Below the pieces are notes generated by a model that was not told where the DNA came from, searched no databases, and saw only the letters and a list, made by a program, of their open reading frames with translations. A stretch of 64,000 bases of DNA from Sphingomonas psychrolutea (GTDB taxonomy: Bacteria > Pseudomonadota > Alphaproteobacteria > Sphingomonadales > Sphingomonadaceae), in assembly GCF_014636175.1 (NCBI RefSeq), contig NZ_BMDW01000014.1, forward strand, positions 1 to 64,000, read 5' to 3'. Positions within the stretch are counted from its first letter, which is position 1, and every line of letters starts with the position of its first letter. Position numbers and translations under genes: made by a program. Positions 36,212-45,354 of the stretch are shown here, in pieces.

Positions 36212-37462
36212 ATGTTCCTGTCCCGCTATGAACGCATGATCGCCCGGCGCTATCTCCTGCCCGGCAAGGGCGAGGCGTTCATCCTGATCGTTGCCGCCTT
36301 CAGCCTGGGCGCCGTGACACTCGGCGTCTTCGCGCTTGTCGTGACGATGAGCGTGATGAACGGCTTCCGCGCCGAATTGTTCGACAAGATCGTCGGCCTC
36401 AACGGCCATGCCGTGGTGCAGGCTTACGGCGGTCAAATGCGCGATTGGCGCGATATCGTCAAACTGTCCGAGGCGACAAAGGGGGTGACGAGCGCGACCC
36501 CGCTGATCGAACAACCGCTGATGACCACCTATAACGGACGGGTCGAGGGCGTGTTGCTCCGCGGGATGCGCGTCGCCGATATTTGCACCAACAAGACGAT
36601 CGGCAGCAAAGTGGTGATGGGTTCGCTCGCCTCGCTGACCCCGGGCAGCGGGCGGATCGCGATTGGATCGGGCCTTGCCGATTCGCTCGGCGCGGTCGTC
36701 GGCAGCCAGATTTCGCTGATCAGCCCGCAAGGCCAGACGACGCCGTTCGGCACCGTCCCCCGGATCGTGCAATATACCGTCGGCGCGATCTTCACGATCG
36801 GCGTGTCGGATTACGACAAGATCTACGTCATCATGCCGATGGAGGACGCGCAGACGCTGCTGATGCTCGGCGATTCGGTCGGCATGGTCGAATTGCAGAC
36901 TACTGACCCCGACCGCGTCGGCCAAATCCTCGCGCCGCTGTCCGACAAGATCGGCAACCGCGGTGTGGTGCAGGACTGGCGGATGATGAACGCGCAATTG
37001 TTCGAGGCGCTGAGCGTCGAGCGGGTGGTGATGTTCTGCCTGCTCAGCCTGATCATCCTGGTGGCGGCATTCAACATCGCTTCTTCGCTGATCATGCTGG
37101 TGCGCGCCAAGACTCGCGACATCGCGATCCTGCGCACGATGGGCGCGTCGCGCAACGGGTTGCTGCGCATCTTCATGACCGTCGGCACGACGATCGGCTC
37201 GCTCGGCATCGTGCTCGGCCTGCTCCTCGCCGGCATCGCGCTCACCTTCCGGCAAGGCGTGGTCGATCTCATCCAGCGGATCAGCGGACAGAATATCTGG
37301 GACCCGCAAGTGCGCTTCCTGACCGAACTCCCCGCCAAGACCAACCCGGTCGAAGTGGTGGCGATCGTCCTCATCGCTTTGCTGCTGACCTTCCTTGCCA
37401 CGCTCTACCCCGCGTTCAAGGCAGCGAGCACCGATCCGGTTCAGGTGCTGCGCTATGATTGA
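36212..37462 (+). CDS. lolC: Lipoprotein-releasing ABC transporter permease LolC/LolE
   Basis: A 416-residue inner-membrane permease of the LolCDE-type system that extracts outer-membrane lipoproteins and hands them to Lol[21 protein letters not shown] is the typical N-terminus, so the ATG at 36212 is chosen over a longer frame. One N-terminal membrane segment (about 25-47), a large periplasmic domain, then three C-terminal segments of an FtsX-type domain (about 272-400; [15 protein letters not shown] is the cytoplasmic coupling helix). Alphaproteobacteria often have one LolC/E-like permease that works as a homodimer. It overlaps lolD by 8 bp. Confidence 0.95.
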   Translation: MFLSRYERMIARRYLLPGKGEAFILIVAAFSLGAVTLGVFALVVTMSVMNGFRAELFDKIVGLNGHAVVQAYGGQMRDWRDIVKLSEATKGVTSATPLIEQPLMTTYNGRVEGVLLRGMRVADICTNKTIGSKVVMGSLASLTPGSGRIAIGSGLADSLGAVVGSQISLISPQGQTTPFGTVPRIVQYTVGAIFTIGVSDYDKIYVIMPMEDAQTLLMLGDSVGMVELQTTDPDRVGQILAPLSDKIGNRGVVQDWRMMNAQLFEALSVERVVMFCLLSLIILVAAFNIASSLIMLVRAKTRDIAILRTMGASRNGLLRIFMTVGTTIGSLGIVLGLLLAGIALTFRQGVVDLIQRISGQNIWDPQVRFLTELPAKTNPVEVVAIVLIALLLTFLATLYPAFKAASTDPVQVLRYD

Positions 37463-38129
37463 TTCTGTTCTCGACGTTGCGGGCCTGACGCGCAGCTTCA
37501 GCCAGGGCGGCGAGACGATCGAAGTGCTGCGCGGGGTCAATCTCCACGTCGGTCCGGGCGAGATCGTCGCCTTGCTCGGCCCCTCGGGCTCGGGCAAATC
37601 GACGCTGCTGCAAGCCGTCGGCTTGCTCGAAGGCGGGTTTGGCGGATCGATCAAGATCGACGGCGAAGAGGCCGCGCGGCTCGATTCCGACGGGCGCACA
37701 CGGGTGCGGCGCGACAAACTTGGCTTTGTGTATCAATTCCACCATTTGCTGCCCGATTTTAACGCAAGCGAGAATGTCGAACTCCCGCTGCTGATCCGCG
37801 ACGCGACCCGCGCACAAGCGAAGGACCGGGCGGGGGAGTTGCTCACCGCACTCGGCCTCGGCCACCGCCTGACGCACCGCCCGAGCCAGTTGTCGGGCGG
37901 CGAACAGCAACGCGTCGCGGTCGCCCGCGCGCTCGCCAATCGCCCCGCGCTGGTGCTGGCGGATGAGCCGACCGGCAATCTCGACGAGGCGACCGCCGAC
38001 GTGGTCCTCGCCGAATTTCTGCGATTGGTGCGCGGCGAAGGCTCGGCTGCGTTGATCGCGACGCATAACGAGCGAATGGCCTTGAAAATGGACCGTGTCG
38101 TGCGGTTGCACGAGGGGCGGCTCGCGTGA
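37455..38129 (+). CDS. lolD: Lipoprotein-releasing ABC transporter ATPase LolD
   Basis: A 224-residue ATPase powering lipoprotein release. Walker [10 protein letters not shown] is at 42-50, the signature [15 protein letters not shown] at 146-160 and Walker [13 protein letters not shown] at 166-177. The start ATG at 37455 overlaps the end of lolC, and its stop overlaps the GTG start of the following GNAT gene by 4 bp, so the three are one coupled unit. Confidence 0.97.
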   Translation: MIDSVLDVAGLTRSFSQGGETIEVLRGVNLHVGPGEIVALLGPSGSGKSTLLQAVGLLEGGFGGSIKIDGEEAARLDSDGRTRVRRDKLGFVYQFHHLLPDFNASENVELPLLIRDATRAQAKDRAGELLTALGLGHRLTHRPSQLSGGEQQRVAVARALANRPALVLADEPTGNLDEATADVVLAEFLRLVRGEGSAALIATHNERMALKMDRVVRLHEGRLA

Positions 38130-38716
38130 GCGCGTGGGAGGTGCAGCCAACGCTCGTCGGCCAGCACGTCACTCTCCGCCCGCTCGTCCTCGCCGACCGC
38201 GACGCGCTGATCGCAGCGGCGGCGGACGGTGGGTTGACCGAACTCTTCTTCACCAACGTATCGGGCCTGTCCGACCCCGATGCCTTCATGGCGGCAACCT
38301 TCAAGGAACGCGATTTCGGGCGGGCGATGCCGTTTGCGGTCGAGACGCCGGAGGGCATGCTCGTCGGCCTGACCCGCTACATGCGGATGAGCGCGGTGCA
38401 TAAGCGGCTCGAGATCGGCGGGACGTTCTATGCCAAGTCGGTGCAGCGCAGCGGCGTCAATACCGAGGCCAAGTTGCTGCTGCTGACCCAGGCGTTCGAG
38501 GTGATGGGCTGCAACGCGGTGCAGATCCGCACCGACTGGTTCAACAAACGCTCGCAAGCCGCGATCGAACGCCTCGGCGCCAAGCGCGACGGGGTGCTGC
38601 GGAACCATCAGGTGATGGATGGCCGGGTGCGCGATATTGTGGTGTATTCGATCATCGCCAGCGAATGGCCGGGGGTGCGGCAGAATTTGCGCTTCCTGCT
38701 GTCGCGCCACGATTAG
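38126..38716 (+). CDS. GNAT-family N-acetyltransferase
   Basis: A 196-residue RimJ/RimL-like acetyltransferase. The N-terminal [20 protein letters not shown] is the family opening, the core has [20 protein letters not shown] and [17 protein letters not shown] in the acetyl-CoA region, and [20 protein letters not shown] is the conserved C-terminal helix with Asn. The substrate (a protein N-terminus or small molecule) is unknown. It has a GTG start in a GTGA overlap with lolD. Confidence 0.9.
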   Translation: MSAWEVQPTLVGQHVTLRPLVLADRDALIAAAADGGLTELFFTNVSGLSDPDAFMAATFKERDFGRAMPFAVETPEGMLVGLTRYMRMSAVHKRLEIGGTFYAKSVQRSGVNTEAKLLLLTQAFEVMGCNAVQIRTDWFNKRSQAAIERLGAKRDGVLRNHQVMDGRVRDIVVYSIIASEWPGVRQNLRFLLSRHD

Positions 38717-38727
38717 GGGGAACAAAC

Positions 38728-39207
38728 ATGACCACGATCACCGATCTGACCGTCAAGGCCGCCGACGGCACCCCCGTCGACCTTTCCACCTATGCCGGCA
38801 AGGTGCTGCTGATCGTCAACACCGCCTCCAAATGCGGCTTCACCCCGCAATATGAGGGGCTTGAGGCGCTGCACCGCACGTTTGCCGGGCAGCCGTTCGA
38901 AGTGCTCGGCTTCCCGTGCAACCAGTTCGGCGCGCAGGAACCGGGAGATGCCGCAGAAATCGCCACTTTCTGCTCGCTCACCTATGACGTGACCTTCCCG
39001 GTCTTCGCCAAGGTCGACGTCAACGGATCAAACGCCGATCCGTTGTTCGTGGAATTGAAGAAGCAGGCCCCGGGTTTCCTCGGCACCGAGGGGATCAAGT
39101 GGAACTTCACCAAATTCCTGGTCGGCAAGGACGGCAAGGTGGTCGAGCGGTATGCGCCGACGACCAAGCCTGCGGAGATCGAAGCGGATATCGCGAAACT
39201 GCTGTAG
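38728..39207 (+). CDS. Glutathione peroxidase
   Basis: A 159-residue thioredoxin-fold peroxidase that reduces hydroperoxides. The peroxidatic cysteine is C36 in NTASKCGFTPQY; LGFPCNQFGAQEPG contains the second cysteine (C64) and the conserved Gln region, and IKWNFTKFLV carries the Trp-Asn pair. Bacterial members without selenocysteine often use thioredoxin rather than glutathione. The ATG at 38728 follows AGGGGGAAC. A family B repeat arm starts 8 bp after the stop. Confidence 0.96.
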   Translation: MTTITDLTVKAADGTPVDLSTYAGKVLLIVNTASKCGFTPQYEGLEALHRTFAGQPFEVLGFPCNQFGAQEPGDAAEIATFCSLTYDVTFPVFAKVDVNGSNADPLFVELKKQAPGFLGTEGIKWNFTKFLVGKDGKVVERYAPTTKPAEIEADIAKLL

Positions 39208-39214
39208 TCGGCAC

Positions 39215-39603
39215 CTCGTCACCCCGGGCTTGACCCGGGGTCCCGCTCTTTCGATACTATAATGATGGGACGCGAGCGACAAGGCGGCTGGGTCTACATC
39301 ATGACCGATCGTTATCGTGGCACAATGTATGTGGGTGTGACCGCGCATCTTGCCGCGAGGGTGCATCAGCATCGCTCCGGAGACGGTTCCGATTTTTGCG
39401 CACGCTACGGCTTGGTCCGATTGGTCTGGGCTGAGCGCGGTGACGACATCGTGTCGTGTATCGAGCAGGAGAAGCGTCTCAAGCGCTGGCGTCGGCAGTG
39501 GAAGTTCGAGCTGATCGAGCGCGGCAATCCGGACTGGCGCGACCTGTTCGATCTATTGGTTTGACGGCGGAAGCGGGACCCCGGCTCAAGGCCGGGGTGA
39601 CGA
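39215..39603. repeat. Family B repeat arms flanking a GIY-YIG gene
   Basis: CGTCACCCCGGGCTTGACCC (from 39217) and the inverted copy ending at 39603 are the same palindromic unit in opposite orientation. They match over about 30 bp including the outer CGTCACC and inner GGGTCCCGC. Elsewhere in the window such arms are 50-110 bp apart; here a 100-codon nuclease gene lies between them. Confidence 0.85.
39262..39564 (+). CDS. Single-domain GIY-YIG nuclease-family protein
   Basis: A 100-residue protein with the GIY-YIG fold. The two short strands read GWVYI (9-13) and MYVGV (22-26), followed by a conserved Arg (R33) in LAARVHQHRSG, and the catalytic-type Glu in IEQEKRLKRWRRQWK. It belongs to the YhbQ-like single-domain group, many of which have no proved function. 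It lies between two inverted copies of the family B REP-like repeat, with dnaE downstream. An alternative start is the Met at residue 2. Confidence 0.9.
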   Translation: MMGRERQGGWVYIMTDRYRGTMYVGVTAHLAARVHQHRSGDGSDFCARYGLVRLVWAERGDDIVSCIEQEKRLKRWRRQWKFELIERGNPDWRDLFDLLV

Positions 39604-39691
39604 CGGCGTCAGTCGCAGCCGGCTGAAGAACGTCCCGAGCGCCACCATATGCCGCCTTCCCGAATCGCGTCCGCCACCCCATAGTCCCACG

Positions 39692-42600
39692 ATGTCCCAT
39701 TCCGGTTTCGTGCCCCTCCGCATCTTTTCATCTTACACCATGCTCGATGGCGCGATCGAGCCCAAAGCCATCGCAAAACGCGCGCAGGAGCTGGGTTTTC
39801 CGGCTGCCGCGTTGACCGATCGCAACGGTCTGTATGCGGCGATGGCGTTCTCTGATGCGGCGCGCGCGGCCGGGGTGCAGCCGGTGATCGGCACGATGCT
39901 GGGCGTATGTCGTCCCGACATGCCTGAGGCGGCGACGCCGGTGCTCGACTGGATCGCGCTCTATGCGCAGGACGAGGCGGGGTATCAAAACCTCTGCGCG
40001 CTCGTGTCGATGGCGCATCTCGGCCGTCCGCTCGATCTCGCCCCGCATGTCGACTTTGCAGCGCTCGCCGGGCGCACCGAAGGCCTGATCGCGCTGACTG
40101 CGGGGCGCGAAGGCGGCCTCGCGCGGCTGTTCGCCGAGGATCAGCCCGACCGCGCGCTGGCCTATGCCGACCGGTTGCAGGCGTTGTTCCCGGACCGGCT
40201 CTATATCGAACTGACGCGCCGCCTCGACGAGATCGAGGGCAAGGCCGAGGGCGCGCTGCTCGATCTGGCGTACGACCGCGATCTGCCGCTGGTCGCGACC
40301 AATCCGTGCTGTTTTGCCGAGGAGGATTTCAGCGAAGCGCATGATGCGCTGCTGTGCATCGCAAATTCGACCTATATCGCCAGCGAAGACCGCCCACGCA
40401 GCTCGCCCGATGCGTGGATGAAGCCCGCCAAGACGATGCGCGACCTGTTCGCGGATTTGCCCGAGGCGATCGCCAACACGCTGGTCGTCGCGCAACGCTG
40501 CGGCGTCGCGGCACCCAAACGCGCGCCGATTTTGCCAAGTCTCGCGGGCGATCCGACGGCGGAGGCGGCCAAGTTGCGCGCGGATGCGCATGCGGGGCTT
40601 GAGCGGCGGCTGGCGCGGATTGCGGAACTGTCTTCTTCGTCCCCCTCCCGCTCGCGAGTTTCAGGTCGGTCAGTCTCCCAGACTGACCTGAACGATGCGG
40701 GGCATCGTTCACCTGAAACTGGGCTAGGGGAGGGCAGTGCCGCGAGCGCGACGCCCAGTCTTACAGCCCCTCCCCCAACCCCTCCCGCAAGCGGGAGGGA
40801 AGAAGAACATCAAGACTGGCGCACCCCCTACCGCACCCGCCTCGATTTCGAACTCGATGTCATCATCCAGATGGGCTTCCCCGGCTATTTCCTGATCGTC
40901 GCCGATTTTATCAAATGGGCGAAGGACCATGATATTCCGGTCGGCCCGGGCCGTGGTTCGGGCGCTGGCTCGGTCGTCGCGTGGTCGCTGACGATTACCG
41001 ATCTCGATCCGATGAAATTGGGGCTGCTGTTCGAACGCTTCCTCAACCCGGAACGCGTGTCGATGCCCGATTTCGATATCGATTTCTGTGAAACGCGGCG
41101 CGGCGAGGTCATCCGCTACGTCCAGGCGAAATACGGCACCGATCAGGTCGCGCAGATCATCACCTTCGGGAAATTGAAGGCGCGCGCGGTGTTGAAGGAC
41201 ACCGGCCGCGTGCTGCAAATGGGCTATGGCCAGATCGACCGGTTGGCCAAACTGATCCCCAATCACCCGACCGACCCATGGACGCTCAAACGCGCAATCG
41301 ACGGCGTGTCGGAGCTGCACAGCGAATATAAGACTAATAGCGGCGTGCGCCATTTGCTCGATCTGGCGATGAAGCTGGAGGGGCTGCCGCGCCACAGCTC
41401 GACTCACGCCGCGGGCGTGGTGATCGGCGATCGTCCGCTCGCTGAACTGGTGCCGCTCTACCGCGATCCGCGCTCGGACATGCCCGTCACGCAATTCGAC
41501 ATGAAATATGTCGAAGGCGCGGGGCTGGTGAAGTTCGATTTTCTCGGGCTCAAGACGCTGTCGGTGCTCAAGAAAGCGCTCGATATGCTCGCCAGCCGCG
41601 GCGTGGTGATCGATCTCGACGCGCTCGAATGGGATGATGAGGGCGTCTACAAGCTGTTGCAAAGCGGCAATACGGTCGGCGTGTTCCAGGTTGAATCCGA
41701 GGGCATGCGCCGCACCTTGTCGGCGGTGAAGCCGACCGTGTTCGAGGATATCATCGCGCTTGGCGCGTTGTACCGGCCGGGGCCGATGGATAACATCCCG
41801 ATGTTCGGCCGGCGCAAGAACGGGCAAGAGGACATCCTCTATCCGCATCCCTTGCTCGAAGGGATCCTGGCCGAGACCTACGGCATCTTCGTCTATCAGG
41901 AACAGGTGATGCAGGCGGCGCAGGTGCTCGCCGGCTTCACCTTGGGCGGTGCCGATTTGCTCCGCCGCGCAATGGGCAAGAAGGTCAAGTCCGAGATGGA
42001 CGCACAACGCGCCGGCTTCGTTGAGGGCTGTCGCACCGTCAACGGGATTCCAGACGCAAAGGCCAACGAACTGTTCGACTTGATCGACAAGTTCGCCGGC
42101 TACGGCTTCAATAAATCGCACGCGGCGGCCTATGCGCTGCTGACGTATCAGACGGCGTGGCTCAAGGCGCACCACCCGCACGAATTCTATGCCGCCTCGA
42201 TGTGTTTCGATTCGGGCCTGACCGACAAGCTCGGCGTGTTCGTCGATGATATGCGGCGGCTCGACGTTGCGATCCTGCCGCCCGATCTCAACCGCAGCGC
42301 GGCCGATTTTTCGGTCGAGACAACGTCCGACGGTTTGGCCGTGCGCTATGCGCTCGCCGCGCTCAAATCGGTGGGGGAAGGGGCGATGGAGAAACTCGTC
42401 GCCGAACGCGAGGCGAATGGGCGCTTCACCTCGATCGACGATCTCGCCCGCCGCGTCGATCCGCGGATGATGAACAAGCGTCAGCTCGAAACGCTCGCGG
42501 CGGCGGGGGCGTTCGATGCGCTCGACGACAATCGCGCCGGGATTTTTGCGTGCGCCGAGACGATCCTCGCGACCGCCGCGCGGATCACCGAGCAGAAGAC

Positions 42601-43351
42601 GAGCGGGCAGGGCGGCCTGTTTGGCACGCCCGAGGCCGCCGAACCGCCGATCAAGCTGCCGGCGTCGGCCCTCTGGACGATGGCGCAGCGGATGGAGCAG
42701 GAGCGCGAGGCGTTCGGCTTTTACTTCTCGGCGCATCCGGTCGACCGACATAGCCATCTCGCCAAGCTCCACGGCGCGCGCAGTTTCGCCACCTTGGGTG
42801 AGCTCAACATTCCTGACGATGGCAGCCGCGCCGGGGCGACGATGGCGGCGTTGGTCGAGGATGCGAAGTGGCGCACTTCGGCGCGCGGGAAACGCTATCT
42901 GATGGCGACGCTGTCCGATCCGTCGGGCCAATTCGTCGCGACCTGTTTCGACGATGCGGTCGCCGCTGATCTGGAAGAAGCGGCGCGCAACGGCGGGTGT
43001 GGACTGGTCACGGTCGAACTCGACCGGCGTCCGGGTGAGGAAACGCCGCGCGTTACGGTCAAGCGGATCCAGCCGTTCGAAGCGCTCGCCAGCAACGCGC
43101 GGTTCTGTATTGAGCTACGCGTGGAGACGCCCGCCGCGATGGCGGCGCTCGGCGCGATGCTCGCCGATACGCGCGGGGCACGCGGCGAAGTGTGGGCGAC
43201 GGTGCCGATCGCTCCTGCCAAAACCGCGCGAATTCTGCTCGGGCGGGACTTTCTGCTCGACGGGGAGCTTGCCGCGCGGATCGAAGCCTTGCAGGGTGTT
43301 TCGAACGTAGTGTTGAGAACCGCCGAGGCGCGGCTCGCACTGGTGGGATAG
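39692..43351 (+). CDS. dnaE: DNA polymerase III alpha subunit (with in-frame palindromic insert)
   Basis: A 1219-residue replicative polymerase. The N-terminal PHP domain begins FVPLRIFSSYTMLDGAIEPK; the polymerase core has GPGRGSGAGSVVAWSL and the catalytic MPDFDIDFCE; GPMDNIPMFGRRK and EQVMQAAQVLAGFTLGGADL are family signatures; an OB domain lies near the C-terminus. Residues about 316-370, between PHP and polymerase domains, are encoded by a composite repeat (40640-40803) read in frame, giving a Ser/Pro/Gly-rich stretch absent from the standard protein. The length is only slightly above that of relatives. The gene should be essential, so the insert must be tolerated. Confidence 0.97.
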   Translation: MSHSGFVPLRIFSSYTMLDGAIEPKAIAKRAQELGFPAAALTDRNGLYAAMAFSDAARAAGVQPVIGTMLGVCRPDMPEAATPVLDWIALYAQDEAGYQNLCALVSMAHLGRPLDLAPHVDFAALAGRTEGLIALTAGREGGLARLFAEDQPDRALAYADRLQALFPDRLYIELTRRLDEIEGKAEGALLDLAYDRDLPLVATNPCCFAEEDFSEAHDALLCIANSTYIASEDRPRSSPDAWMKPAKTMRDLFADLPEAIANTLVVAQRCGVAAPKRAPILPSLAGDPTAEAAKLRADAHAGLERRLARIAELSSSSPSRSRVSGRSVSQTDLNDAGHRSPETGLGEGSAASATPSLTAPPPTPPASGREEEHQDWRTPYRTRLDFELDVIIQMGFPGYFLIVADFIKWAKDHDIPVGPGRGSGAGSVVAWSLTITDLDPMKLGLLFERFLNPERVSMPDFDIDFCETRRGEVIRYVQAKYGTDQVAQIITFGKLKARAVLKDTGRVLQMGYGQIDRLAKLIPNHPTDPWTLKRAIDGVSELHSEYKTNSGVRHLLDLAMKLEGLPRHSSTHAAGVVIGDRPLAELVPLYRDPRSDMPVTQFDMKYVEGAGLVKFDFLGLKTLSVLKKALDMLASRGVVIDLDALEWDDEGVYKLLQSGNTVGVFQVESEGMRRTLSAVKPTVFEDIIALGALYRPGPMDNIPMFGRRKNGQEDILYPHPLLEGILAETYGIFVYQEQVMQAAQVLAGFTLGGADLLRRAMGKKVKSEMDAQRAGFVEGCRTVNGIPDAKANELFDLIDKFAGYGFNKSHAAAYALLTYQTAWLKAHHPHEFYAASMCFDSGLTDKLGVFVDDMRRLDVAILPPDLNRSAADFSVETTSDGLAVRYALAALKSVGEGAMEKLVAEREANGRFTSIDDLARRVDPRMMNKRQLETLAAAGAFDALDDNRAGIFACAETILATAARITEQKTSGQGGLFGTPEAAEPPIKLPASALWTMAQRMEQEREAFGFYFSAHPVDRHSHLAKLHGARSFATLGELNIPDDGSRAGATMAALVEDAKWRTSARGKRYLMATLSDPSGQFVATCFDDAVAADLEEAARNGGCGLVTVELDRRPGEETPRVTVKRIQPFEALASNARFCIELRVETPAAMAALGAMLADTRGARGEVWATVPIAPAKTARILLGRDFLLDGELAARIEALQGVSNVVLRTAEARLALVG
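40640..40803. repeat. Composite REP-like repeat inside dnaE, family D, with a nested 64-bp element
   Basis: The left unit CCCCTCCCGCTCGCG is split by a 64-bp three-arm element (40657-40720), followed by GGGCTAGGGGAGGG. The right unit ends in CCCCTCCCGCAAGCGGGAGG (from 40784). The entire composite is an open frame of dnaE. Confidence 0.85.
40657..40720. repeat. 64-bp three-arm palindromic element (copy 1)
   Basis: The outer stem AGTTTCAGGT/ACCTGAAACT (40657-40666 with 40711-40720) encloses two hairpins: GGTCAGTCT-CCC-AGACTGACC (40668-40688) and TGAACGATG-CGGGG-CATCGTTCA (40689-40711). All stems are perfect and almost no base is left unpaired at the junction. It is homologous to the element at 52142-52205. 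Confidence 0.85.
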
Positions 43352-43360
43352 CAAAACCTG

Positions 43361-43386
43361 CTCCCCTCCCGCAAGCGGGAGGGGAG
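43361..43386. repeat. Single family D palindrome downstream of dnaE
   Basis: CTCCCCTCCCGC-AA-GCGGGAGGGGAG is a perfect hairpin 10 bp after the dnaE stop. Its right arm GGGAGGGGAGAAG is also the best Shine-Dalgarno sequence for the acyl-CoA ligase start at 43396. Confidence 0.85.
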
Positions 43387-43395
43387 AAGACGGTA

Positions 43396-44979
43396 ATGCT
43401 CGGCGGAATGCAGGATTTCGAATTGCGGGTGCCGCGGCTACTCGATCATGCCGCGCGTGAGCATGGCGCGCGTGAAATCGTCACCTATTGGGCGGACGCG
43501 ACCGAGACTCGCACCGATTGGGCTGGGATCGCACGCGATGCCCGAAAATTGGCGCAGGCGTTCGAACGGCTCGGGCTGAAGCCCGGCGACCGCGTCGCCA
43601 CGCTGGCGATGAACCACAGCCGCCATCTCGTCGCCTGGTATGGCGCGATCGGCATGGGCGGGGTGATCCACACGATCAACCCGCGCCTGTTCGACGAGCA
43701 ACTCGTCTATATCGCCAACCATGCCGAAGACCGCGTGCTGTTGTACGATAAACAGTTCCAGCCGCTGGTCGACCGGTTGAAATCGCAATGGACCAGCATC
43801 GACCATTATGTGTGTTTCGATGACGGTCAGTTTGAAGATTTGATCGCGGCCGAAAGCGGAGACTATGCTTGGGTCGAGGGACCCGAGCGCGATCCGTGCA
43901 TGCTGTGCTATACCAGCGGGACGACGGGCAACCCCAAGGGCGTGCTCTACGAACACCGCTCGACCGTGATCCACGCGATGGCCGAAGTCGCGCCGTGGAT
44001 CTTCAACCTCAGCCCAAGCGCGGTGGTGCTCCCCGTGGTGCCGATGTTCCACGCCGCATCCTGGGGGCTGCCCTTCGCCTGCGCGCTGTCGGGCGCGAAA
44101 TGCGTCTATGCGCAAGTCAACGATGCGGCGGTGCTGTGCCGCTTGATGAACCAGGAAAAGGTCACGCATACCGCCGGGGTGCCGACCGTGTGGCTCGCGA
44201 TGTTCGGCCATATCGATGCAACCGGCGAAGTGCCGCGCTTCCTCGAACAGGTCACGATCGGTGGATCGGCCGCGCCGCGCGCGATGATCGAGCGGATCAT
44301 GGGCATGGGTGTCACCGTCAAGCATTTGTGGGGCATGACCGAGACCTCGCCGATCGGCACCGCTGGCTTCCCGCCGCCGCATTGGGGCGAGATGACGCAT
44401 GAAGCGCAGCTCGACCATGTCGGCAAGCAAGGCCAGATCCCGTTCGGCATCGAGCTGCAAGTGGTCAATGACGACGACGTCGTGCTGCCGCGCGACGGGC
44501 TAAGCTCCGGTCGCCTGCAAGTGCGCGGGCCATGGGTGGTGAAGCGCTATTTCCGTGCCGAAGCCGATGCGGTCGATGCCGATCAATGGTTCGATACCGG
44601 CGACGTGGCGGTACTCCACACCGATGGCACGATGCAGATTACCGACCGCGCCAAAGACGTCATCAAATCGGGCGGCGAGTGGATTTCCTCGGTCGATCTG
44701 GAAAATGCCGCAATCGGCTGTCCCGGCGTCGCCGAGGCGGCGGCGATCGGCATCTATCACCCCAAATGGGACGAGCGGCCGTTGCTGATCGTGGTGCGCA
44801 AGCCCGGAAGCGCGGTGACGCCGGCTGAGATCACCGCGCATCTGAGCCAGCATGTCGCCAAATGGTGGCTGCCCGAGGAGATCGTGTTCGTCGAAGATTT
44901 GCCCCACACCGCGACCGGCAAACTATTGAAGACCGAGCTGCGCGCGCGCTTCAAGGATCATGTCCTCGCGGCGGCCTGA
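43396..44979 (+). CDS. AMP-dependent acyl-CoA ligase (medium/long-chain fatty acid type)
   Basis: A 527-residue adenylate-forming ligase activating a carboxylic acid to its CoA ester. Signatures in order: [18 protein letters not shown] (P-loop), [13 protein letters not shown] (adenine/substrate region), [27 protein letters not shown] (hinge) and [12 protein letters not shown] with the catalytic lysine. The overall style is that of fatty-acid-CoA ligases such as AlkK-type enzymes; the chain length is not predictable. The start is 43396; the Met at 43408 is an alternative. The upstream frame to 43192 is a dnaE shadow. Confidence 0.92.
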   Translation: MLGGMQDFELRVPRLLDHAAREHGAREIVTYWADATETRTDWAGIARDARKLAQAFERLGLKPGDRVATLAMNHSRHLVAWYGAIGMGGVIHTINPRLFDEQLVYIANHAEDRVLLYDKQFQPLVDRLKSQWTSIDHYVCFDDGQFEDLIAAESGDYAWVEGPERDPCMLCYTSGTTGNPKGVLYEHRSTVIHAMAEVAPWIFNLSPSAVVLPVVPMFHAASWGLPFACALSGAKCVYAQVNDAAVLCRLMNQEKVTHTAGVPTVWLAMFGHIDATGEVPRFLEQVTIGGSAAPRAMIERIMGMGVTVKHLWGMTETSPIGTAGFPPPHWGEMTHEAQLDHVGKQGQIPFGIELQVVNDDDVVLPRDGLSSGRLQVRGPWVVKRYFRAEADAVDADQWFDTGDVAVLHTDGTMQITDRAKDVIKSGGEWISSVDLENAAIGCPGVAEAAAIGIYHPKWDERPLLIVVRKPGSAVTPAEITAHLSQHVAKWWLPEEIVFVEDLPHTATGKLLKTELRARFKDHVLAAA

Positions 44980-44988
44980 CCGGCGGCG

Positions 44989-45282
44989 TTAGCGCGCGAT
45001 ATGGATGACCTTGTCGCGCGCCGTCGCCCCGCGCACCAGGGTGAGCGCGGAGCGCGGGCAACCCAGCGCCTTGACGAGCAAGGCCAGCACTGCGTCATTA
45101 GCCTTGCCATCCTCCGGCGTCACGGTCGTCCGCACGTTCACCACGCCGGGCGCGCCCATGGCAGGCAGGCGGATCGCGTTCGTCCCCGCATTGGGGGTCG
45201 CGCGGATCGTCAAATGCCCGTGCGCGTCGATCAAGCGTTCGAGATCATCGCGCGGCGGCATAGTGTGCTTGATGCGGCTCAT
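44989..45282 (-). CDS. DUF167 / UPF0235 (YggU-like) family protein
   Basis: A 97-residue alpha/beta protein with the family core LTIRATPNAGTNAIRLP, then VNVRTTVTPEDGKANDAVLA and LVKALGCPRSALTLVRGATA, ending RDKVIHIAR. The role of the family is unknown. It is convergent with the acyl-CoA ligase gene (9-bp gap) and on the same strand as the radical SAM gene upstream. Confidence 0.9.
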   Translation of the reverse strand: MSRIKHTMPPRDDLERLIDAHGHLTIRATPNAGTNAIRLPAMGAPGVVNVRTTVTPEDGKANDAVLALLVKALGCPRSALTLVRGATARDKVIHIAR

Positions 45283-45354
45283 GCCCGCTGCCCTAGCAAA
45301 AGCTCGGTCCGACTCCGAGTCACGCTGCGCCGTCGTCTGCCCGGGCGCGATCCC

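Noticed and set aside
39215..39603. A RAYT (REP-associated tyrosine transposase) gene driving the repeats
   Set aside because: The gene between the arms has GIY-YIG, not HUH/tyrosine, motifs, and no RAYT was found elsewhere in the window.
40724..42931. A 735-codon minus-strand open frame opposite dnaE
   Set aside because: Composition is that of an antisense shadow and dnaE motifs occupy the other strand throughout.
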